Positions 30,348-35,071 of a stretch of DNA of 35,071 bases are shown here, in pieces. Origin of the DNA: an uncultured Oscillospiraceae bacterium (GTDB taxonomy: Bacteria; Bacillota; Clostridia; Oscillospirales; Oscillospiraceae); contig CAKTKU010000023.1 of NCBI GenBank assembly GCA_934572335.1, positions 1 through 35,071 on the forward strand. The letters run 5' to 3'. How positions within the stretch are numbered: the first letter of the stretch is position 1; every line of letters begins with the position of its first letter. Both the position numbers and the translations under genes were made by a program. A model generated the notes under the pieces. That model saw nothing but the letters and a program-made list of their open reading frames with translations, ran no database searches and had not been told where the DNA came from.

Positions 30348-30655
30348 TTAGTTTTTCTATGCACCTATGGTAATATGGACACAGAAAATTGCTGCAAAGA
30401 CTTTTGCAGAGGGGGGTTATGCCCTGCTGCCAAAGCAGCTTTATGACACGAGCCAGATGGCTAACGTGAAGGCGTATCGCATCGCCGACGCCCTTAAAAC
30501 CAGCGTGGGCTTTGTCTTGTCTCGTGCCGGGGGCGGCAAGACGAAAACTAAGTCCTTTCTTTCGTATCTGAGCTCGTCCGGGAAAGCTATTCCATCCGGG
30601 AATGGCATTTCTACTTTGGAATAGCACTTGTGCGTTTTACACAAAGCAAATAAGC
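30348..30655. other. Intergenic stretch with repeats and no convincing gene
   Basis: About 300 bases. A frame of 85 codons (30367-30624, plus) has no ribosome site and no recognisable family. The stretch holds another ATTCC-N5-GGAAT palindrome (30589-30603) nested in a longer GCTATTCC/GGAATAGC pair (30586-30593 and 30618-30625). It may be a decayed element or a dispersed repeat. Confidence 0.45.
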
Positions 30656-30693
30656 TAAAAACAGCTTCGCGTCGGAGCGTCCGGCGCGAAGCT
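30655..30693 (-). terminator. Terminator of the bsdC-bsdD operon
   Basis: On the minus strand AGCTTCGCG and CGCGAAGCT pair, with an inner CGGA/TCCG extension, followed by GTTTTTA. It starts about 23 bases after the bsdD stop codon. Confidence 0.85.
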
Positions 30694-30715
30694 TGAACTT
30701 GGTGCCGTCTATCCT

Positions 30716-30922
30716 TTATTTATCGAGGGGAGGAACCGGCGGGATCACCTGAAGGTTGGGTATCTGCTCAGGGTCAAGTTTGAATTTTGCATGAATGTCG
30801 GGAGTTTCGGTGGATCTCCAAGAGTAGAAGCACGTATCGCATACGTAGACTTCCCAAGCATCGTCGACCGGTGCTTTCACCATAACTCTGCAGTTGTCAC
30901 TGCCGCAACGATAGCAACGCAT
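30716..30922 (-). CDS. bsdD: Hydroxyarylic acid decarboxylase small subunit D
   Basis: This 68-residue protein has two Cys-x2-Cys pairs (Cys3/Cys6 and Cys28/Cys31) like a zinc ribbon, and the pattern VKAPVDDAWEVYVCDTC then FYSWRSTE. It matches the BsdD/VdcD/ShdD subunit of non-oxidative hydroxyarylic acid decarboxylases. The role of this subunit is not well understood; it is needed for or enhances decarboxylation in some systems. The ATG follows AAGGAGGA, 12 bases after the bsdC stop. There is no bsdB (ubiX) gene in this operon. Confidence 0.9.
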   Translation of the reverse strand: MRCYRCGSDNCRVMVKAPVDDAWEVYVCDTCFYSWRSTETPDIHAKFKLDPEQIPNLQVIPPVPPLDK

Positions 30923-30934
30923 ATTTCTTCCTCC

Positions 30935-32368
30935 TTAAATATTCTTCAACAGTTCGCGGATGATTGCGTCATACTCCGCAGTCTTTGCGGGGGGCTCAAG
31001 CAGCTCGACAGCGCGCGGATTGGGTTCGGGAGGAACAGGAGTCGTCGCGTCGATGATCATCTTGGTGTGCATGCCCGCAGGGTAGGACGACGGGTCGAGC
31101 GGCATGCCCGGGCAGTTGGGGATGATGGCGACGTCCTTGTCGGGCTTGACGCGGGACGCCAGCGCCCACATGACCTGCTCGAGGTTGAACGGGTCGACAA
31201 ACTCGTCAACAACGATGACGATCTTGGTGTAAGGCATACCGTGAGGCGTGCTCAGCAGGCGGAACGCGATGCCCTTGCCGTAGCCGCCGTAACGGCACTT
31301 GGTGGAGATTATCGCGACATGGCCGTGCATGTACATTGCGTTGAGCGCGACGAGCTCGGGGAAGCCTTCCTTGATCTGCTTGTAGAGAGGCACGGAGGTG
31401 TTGAGCGCCATGAGATAGTCAATCTCCGTCCATGGAATGCCGAGATAGAGGTTCTCGAATATGGGGTTGGTTCTGTGGGTGATGCGGGTGATGCGCACAA
31501 CACACTGGTTGCGGGCGCCGGAGTAGGAGCCGGGGAACTCGCCGAAGGGACCTTCGCACTCGCGCACGCGCGGCTCGATGTAACCCTCGAGGATGACCTC
31601 GGAGCCAGCGGGAACGTAGAGATGGTCGCTTAGGTCGGCCTTGACAATGTCGATGGGAACGCCGTCCTGAAGAGCGCCGACGAACTCATACTCGTTCTGG
31701 CTGTAGCCGATGGGGGTGGACGCCATGAAGGTGACGAGCGGGTTGTTGCCCAGCGCGATCGCTATGGGGACCTTCTCGTTCTTTCTCTCAGCCTTCTCAA
31801 GCTGCACGGCGATGTCGTGCATGGCGAGCGCCTGAATGCCGATCCTGTCCTTATCCTTGACCTGGATGCGGTAGGTGCCGACGTTGAGCTTGTCGAAATT
31901 GCCGGGCTCATCGGGGTCGGCGGTGACAACGGAGGCCTTGGAGATGAAGAAGCCGCCGTCCTGATCGTTTATACGGTAGAGCGGGAGTACCTCGAAGAGG
32001 TTAATGTCCTTGTCGATGACGTTCTCTTTGCAGGGCGCGTCCTCTCTCTTCACGATATTGGGGGGCACGGGGTACTTGTCCCATCTGCGGTTGAGCTCAA
32101 AGAACTGCTCCTTGACGGGGGTGTCCTTGGGCATGCCCATCATGAGCGCGTGGTTCGGCCAGGAGCCGTGCACGTTCGTCACCACAGAGTACTTATAGCC
32201 CTTCACCTTCTCGAAGAGAACCGCAGGGCCGTTCTTCATAGAGGAGGCAGCGCGCCCGGCGGAAGCTATGTCCGGTTCGGGCATAACCTCATCCTTAATG
32301 CGCACCAGCTGCCCCTCTGCTTCCAGAGTCGCCAGAAATTCGCGCAGATCCTTATAAGTTTTTGCCAC
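30935..32368 (-). CDS. bsdC: UbiD-family decarboxylase, BsdC/VdcC type
   Basis: This 477-residue prenyl-FMN-dependent enzyme follows the Bacillus BsdC pattern from end to end: DLREFLATLEAEGQL, GSWPNHALMMGMPKDTPVKE, NVGTYRIQVKDKDRIGIQ and ECEGPFGEFPGSYSG. UbiD catalytic residues appear as Arg167, Glu272 and Glu277. Such enzymes decarboxylate 4-hydroxybenzoate, vanillate and related acids to phenols without oxidation. I start it at a GTG at 32368, seven bases after a perfect AAGGAGG; the frame is open further upstream but lacks another ribosome site. It is followed by bsdD and faces a LysR gene. Its cofactor must come from the ubiX of the neighbouring operon or from elsewhere. Confidence 0.93.
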   Translation of the reverse strand: MAKTYKDLREFLATLEAEGQLVRIKDEVMPEPDIASAGRAASSMKNGPAVLFEKVKGYKYSVVTNVHGSWPNHALMMGMPKDTPVKEQFFELNRRWDKYPVPPNIVKREDAPCKENVIDKDINLFEVLPLYRINDQDGGFFISKASVVTADPDEPGNFDKLNVGTYRIQVKDKDRIGIQALAMHDIAVQLEKAERKNEKVPIAIALGNNPLVTFMASTPIGYSQNEYEFVGALQDGVPIDIVKADLSDHLYVPAGSEVILEGYIEPRVRECEGPFGEFPGSYSGARNQCVVRITRITHRTNPIFENLYLGIPWTEIDYLMALNTSVPLYKQIKEGFPELVALNAMYMHGHVAIISTKCRYGGYGKGIAFRLLSTPHGMPYTKIVIVVDEFVDPFNLEQVMWALASRVKPDKDVAIIPNCPGMPLDPSSYPAGMHTKMIIDATTPVPPEPNPRAVELLEPPAKTAEYDAIIRELLKNI

Positions 32369-32444
32369 ACTTATTCCTCCTTTGTGATTTTTGTGTTTCA
32401 GTTTGGTGAGCATTGGTTTTTTATGCACATCAACCTATAACTCG

Positions 32445-32473
32445 ATTATATTCACCTCTGCTTTTGTATGCAA
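32445..32473 (-). promoter_or_regulatory. Promoter of bsdC-bsdD
   Basis: On the minus strand TTGCAT (32468-32473) and a perfect TATAAT (32445-32450) are separated by 17 bases, about 75 bases before the GTG start. Confidence 0.75.
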
Positions 32474-32488
32474 TTCCGTTTGTGCATA
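32467..32488. promoter_or_regulatory. Operator-like inverted repeat over the bsdC -35 box
   Basis: TATGCA and TGCATA form a perfect 6-base inverted repeat with a 10-base spacer that contains ATTCC. It covers the -35 box of bsdC and lies between it and the divergent LysR gene, a usual place for a LysR site. Confidence 0.5.
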
Positions 32489-32599
32489 GGCTCTTTCCAA
32501 ACTTGAATGGTAAATGCGTTAATATCGTGTCATACTGATTGTGGAGGATTCTGCGCTTTTTTGCAGATACACCTACGCTTTAGAAAGAGGGGTATAGAT

Positions 32600-33487
32600 A
32601 TGACCATCGCACAGATCAAGTATTTTCTTTCCGTACTTGAACATGGCAGCTTTTCTGAAGCGGCCGAGGAAATGTACATCTCGCAGTCTTCTTTCTCCAA
32701 GCAGATAAAGAATCTGGAGACCGAGCTGGGTGTGGCGCTTTTCCTGCGTTCAAACGCGAAAGTGAGCCTTACGCCCGCCGGGGAGATCTTTGAGCCGCAC
32801 GCAAGGCTCATGGATTCTACATACAACCAGCTCATGGGCGACATGACATCCTACAAGAACAGCTCCGCCGAGAACACCGTCACCGTTGCCGCGCTTCCGC
32901 TGCTGTACGAATACGGCATATCCGATGCGCTGTGCACATTTCATGAAAGCCGCGACTCCGTTCAGGTGAACGTTGTGGAGACGAATCAGCCCGACATCCT
33001 CACCGGTCTGCTCTCCGGCAGGTTCGACTTCGCCGTGCTGAGGCTGGACTATCTTGACGATGAGCATTTTGACATATACCCTCTCGTTTACGATACCTAT
33101 GTACTCGTCTGCCCCAAGGTGTGGGCGAGCCGCTTCGGTCACGCGCCGATAAGATTTGACGATCTCACGCAGGAGCCTATCGTTCTTCTCGGCAAGGATT
33201 CCGATGTCTACAAGCGCTGTATGGACACCTTTGAGCGCTGCAAATTCACGCCGAAAAAGGTGCTGACCGCTTCCCGCCACACGCATTTTCTGCAGCTGGT
33301 CGACTCCGGCTGCGGCATAGGCTTTCTCCCTCAGGGGCTTGTGAACCTGCACATGTTCCCCAAGCTCGCGGTGTACCCCTCCCCCGTCCCGATCGAGACC
33401 TGGCTAGGGCTCGTCAGGCTCAAGGGCAGGCGTCTCTCCACCTCCGCGCAGGAGCTTTACGACACGATAACCGGACAGTTCGCGTAA
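32600..33487 (+). CDS. LysR-family regulator of the decarboxylase operons
   Basis: This 295-residue protein has an N-terminal winged helix (IAQIKYFLSVLEHGSFSEAA...ISQSSFSKQIKNLETELG) and a substrate-binding-like effector domain that ends with a CGIGFLPQGLV segment typical of the family. I start it at the ATG at 32600 after AAAGAGGGG. It is divergent from bsdC, so control of bsdC-bsdD is likely, and perhaps also of the lpdC operon, by analogy with LysR regulators of tannin and phenolic-acid genes in other Firmicutes. The effector is probably a hydroxyaromatic acid. Confidence 0.92.
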   Translation: MTIAQIKYFLSVLEHGSFSEAAEEMYISQSSFSKQIKNLETELGVALFLRSNAKVSLTPAGEIFEPHARLMDSTYNQLMGDMTSYKNSSAENTVTVAALPLLYEYGISDALCTFHESRDSVQVNVVETNQPDILTGLLSGRFDFAVLRLDYLDDEHFDIYPLVYDTYVLVCPKVWASRFGHAPIRFDDLTQEPIVLLGKDSDVYKRCMDTFERCKFTPKKVLTASRHTHFLQLVDSGCGIGFLPQGLVNLHMFPKLAVYPSPVPIETWLGLVRLKGRRLSTSAQELYDTITGQFA

Positions 33488-33525
33488 ACGCTTCATTAAC
33501 GCTTTTGATATATACATAAAAAGTC

Positions 33526-33562
33526 AGACAGCCTGCGCAATGCACACAGGCTGTCTTGTTTT
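33526..33562 (+). terminator. Terminator of the second LysR gene
   Basis: AGACAGCCTG and CAGGCTGTCT form a perfect 10-base stem with an 11-base loop, followed by TTGTTTT. It starts about 40 bases after the stop codon. Confidence 0.85.
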
Positions 33563-33599
33563 ACTATTCAGAGGCGTCCCGCCAGCTGAAATTGCAGCA

Positions 33600-33627
33600 C
33601 CCGCGGAAAGTCTGGGCTTTCCGCGGG
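33600..33627 (-). terminator. Hairpin downstream of araD
   Basis: CCCGCGGAAAG and CTTTCCGCGGG pair perfectly around a 6-base loop, about 27 bases after the araD stop codon. There is no clear U-tract on the minus strand, so it may act with other factors or only protect the transcript end. Confidence 0.55.
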
Positions 33628-33654
33628 TATGATATACGCTGTTATTTATGTCTC

Positions 33655-34344
33655 TCAGCCCTGACCGTAGTAGGCGTTTTTGCCGTGCTTGCGGAGATAG
33701 TGCTTGTCCAGAAGCTCCTGCTGCATACGTCCGGCGGCGGGGTTGAGCATCATGGCGTGCCAGTCCATAAAGGCGACCTCCTCCATCACGACGGCGTTGT
33801 GCACCGCCTCCATGGCGTCCCTGCCCCACGCGAACGGACCGTGCGAGTGCACCACAACGCCGGGGACGGCGGCGGGGTCGGCGTAGGCAAAGGTCTCGAT
33901 AATGACCTTGCCGGTCTCCTTTTCGTATTCGCCCGCGATCTCCTCGGGCGTCATGAGGCGGGTGCAGGGGATGTCGCCGTAAAAATAATCCCCGTGCGTC
34001 GTGCCCATGGCGGGAATATCGCGCCCGGCCTGGGCGAACGTCGTCGCCCAGTGGGAGTGCGTGTGGACAATGCCGCCGCACTCGGGAAACGCCTTATAAA
34101 GCTCCACATGCGTGGGGGTGTCGCTCGACGGCTTCCACTTGCCCTCGACGCGCGCGCCGTCAAGGTCGACCACGACCATGTCCTCCGCCGTCATGCCGTC
34201 ATACGGCACGCCCGACGGCTTTATCACGACAAGCCCGCTCTCCCGGTCGATACCGGAGACGTTGCCCCACGTGAACGTCACAAGGTCATACTTCGGCAGC
34301 AGGAGGTTTGCCCGCAGAACTTCCTCTTTCAGCTTTTCCAGCAT
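33655..34344 (-). CDS. araD: L-ribulose-5-phosphate 4-epimerase
   Basis: This 229-residue class II aldolase-like enzyme converts L-ribulose-5-phosphate to D-xylulose-5-phosphate in arabinose use. Zinc ligands are in GIVHTHSHW (His95, His97) and VVVHSHGPF (about His169-171). It also has GTTHGDYFYGDIPCTR and the C-terminal YYGQG with the catalytic Tyr. Length and ends match bacterial AraD. The ATG follows AAAAGGAGAA, 16 bases after the araM stop, so the two form an operon as in Bacillus. Confidence 0.93.
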   Translation of the reverse strand: MLEKLKEEVLRANLLLPKYDLVTFTWGNVSGIDRESGLVVIKPSGVPYDGMTAEDMVVVDLDGARVEGKWKPSSDTPTHVELYKAFPECGGIVHTHSHWATTFAQAGRDIPAMGTTHGDYFYGDIPCTRLMTPEEIAGEYEKETGKVIIETFAYADPAAVPGVVVHSHGPFAWGRDAMEAVHNAVVMEEVAFMDWHAMMLNPAAGRMQQELLDKHYLRKHGKNAYYGQG

Positions 34345-34360
34345 ACTGCTTCTCCTTTTC

Positions 34361-35071
34361 TCAGTCGGCGCTGTTCGCCTTTTCTATCACCCGCGCGGCG
34401 AGCTTATCGGTGAGCCCGAGGTCGTACACTGTCTGGAAGACGGTGTAGCGCGCGCGTATCTCCTTGCAGTAGCGGAACGTGTCCATCAGCAGCTCATCGT
34501 CCACGCCGATGTCCGCCGGGGTGCACGGGCAGCCGATGTCCCGCAGCAGCGCGCGCACGGAGGCGCTCGTCGGCAGGGTCTTGAGCTGGGCGCGCACAGC
34601 GTCCCAATTGCGCTGCATGCTGTCGATGCGCGTGAGCCGCCCCTCGACGGCGTTTTTGCCCGCCTTATGCTCCATGGCGACGACCTCGTCCGCCGCCGCG
34701 CCGTAGTGGGCGCGTATCTCCCGCTCCCATGCCGCGACGTCGTAGGCGCGCGCACTCTCGCGCGCCGCGTCGAAGTCCACGTCCTCCTTCAGCAGCTCCT
34801 CAATGAGCATCAGCACCAGCACCGTCCCCACGGCGACCTGCTCGCCGTGCATGGCGGGGCGGACACCGCGCTGCTCAAGGATAGTCTCCCAATAGTGAGA
34901 CATGTGGTGCTCCGCGCCGGAGGCGGGGCGGGAATCGCCGTAAAGGCTGATGGCGGCGCCCGAGAGGACGAGCCCGCGCATGACGCTGCCAAGCGTCTCC
35001 GGGTCGCGCTGCTTTATCTTCGGGGCTTCCTTCATCACATCCGCCACGCATTCGCGCACGAGCGTGACGAT
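34361..35071 (-). CDS. araM: Glycerol-1-phosphate dehydrogenase (AraM/EgsA-like), start outside window
   Basis: The visible 236 residues are the C-terminal part of a protein of about 400 residues; the frame is open to the right edge. They contain the metal-binding motif GAEHHMSHYWE and HGEQVAVGT, both typical of AraM/EgsA. The enzyme reduces dihydroxyacetone phosphate to sn-glycerol-1-phosphate. In Bacillus it lies in the arabinose operon next to araD, as here. The rest of the operon should lie to the right. Confidence 0.85.
   Translation of the reverse strand: MVTLVRECVADVMKEAPKIKQRDPETLGSVMRGLVLSGAAISLYGDSRPASGAEHHMSHYWETILEQRGVRPAMHGEQVAVGTVLVLMLIEELLKEDVDFDAARESARAYDVAAWEREIRAHYGAAADEVVAMEHKAGKNAVEGRLTRIDSMQRNWDAVRAQLKTLPTSASVRALLRDIGCPCTPADIGVDDELLMDTFRYCKEIRARYTVFQTVYDLGLTDKLAARVIEKANSAD

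Noticed and set aside
30367..30624. 85-codon plus-strand frame as a gene
   Set aside because: No ribosome site, no recognised family and unusual composition; kept only as an unexplained stretch.
1..35071. tRNA, rRNA, CRISPR arrays, prophage or integron parts
   Set aside because: I looked for tRNA-like cloverleaf ends, regular short repeats with spacers, integrase genes and attachment-site repeats and saw none.

Overview
The window looks like the chromosome of a GC-rich, anaerobic Firmicute (Clostridia, perhaps Oscillospiraceae-like). This rests on strong AGGAGG-type ribosome sites, canonical -35/-10 promoters with 16-17 base spacers, a ferredoxin-type redox protein, LytTR/GHKL two-component proteins, a Bacillus-type araD-araM pair and Lactobacillus/Bacillus-type aromatic-acid decarboxylase genes. 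The assignment is an inference. I found no rRNA, tRNA, CRISPR array, origin or intact insertion sequence. Almost everything is on the minus strand; the exceptions are two LysR regulators, one LysR remnant and one IS3 scrap.

Layout. (1) 1-1.0 kb: a truncated 4Fe-4S ferredoxin-like subunit and a P-loop ATPase. (2) 1.3-11.3 kb: a carboxylic-acid locus with a LysR regulator, two SLC13-type anion permeases, an MFS carrier and three divergent MmgE/PrpD proteins. It contains a deletion scar near 9860 where the 3' ends of a second MFS gene and a second LysR gene are joined tail to tail. (3) 11.5-17.9 kb: a complete F-type ATP synthase operon (a, c, b, b-delta-alpha, gamma, beta, epsilon) in which a second b-type stalk segment, the delta C-terminal domain and alpha form one 743-residue reading frame. 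Epsilon is short. Two near-identical 47-base promoter modules lie upstream. (4) 18.5-25.4 kb: a five-gene operon with an APC permease, a YtcJ-like amidohydrolase, an NhaC-type antiporter, a LytTR response regulator and a GHKL sensor kinase. (5) 25.6-25.7 kb: an IS3-family transposase fragment. (6) 25.8-33.5 kb: two prenylated-FMN decarboxylase operons. One is SLC13 permease - LpdC-type UbiD - hairpin - UbiX - LpdD - Idi; the other is BsdC-type UbiD - BsdD with a divergent LysR. (7) 33.6-35.07 kb: araD and a partial glycerol-1-phosphate dehydrogenase (araM).

How the genes fit together. Regions 2 and 6 look like import-and-degrade modules for organic acids: carboxylates via MmgE/PrpD enzymes, and hydroxyaromatic acids via non-oxidative decarboxylation. 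In region 6, Idi can make the DMAPP from which UbiX-type enzymes obtain the prenyl group of prenyl-FMN, UbiX makes the cofactor, LpdD probably helps deliver it, and two different UbiD apoenzymes could use it. The most unusual feature is the b-delta-alpha fusion. F1 has three alpha subunits, so a fused stalk segment raises a stoichiometry problem; an internal Shine-Dalgarno/ATG at residue 252 could solve it by giving free alpha.
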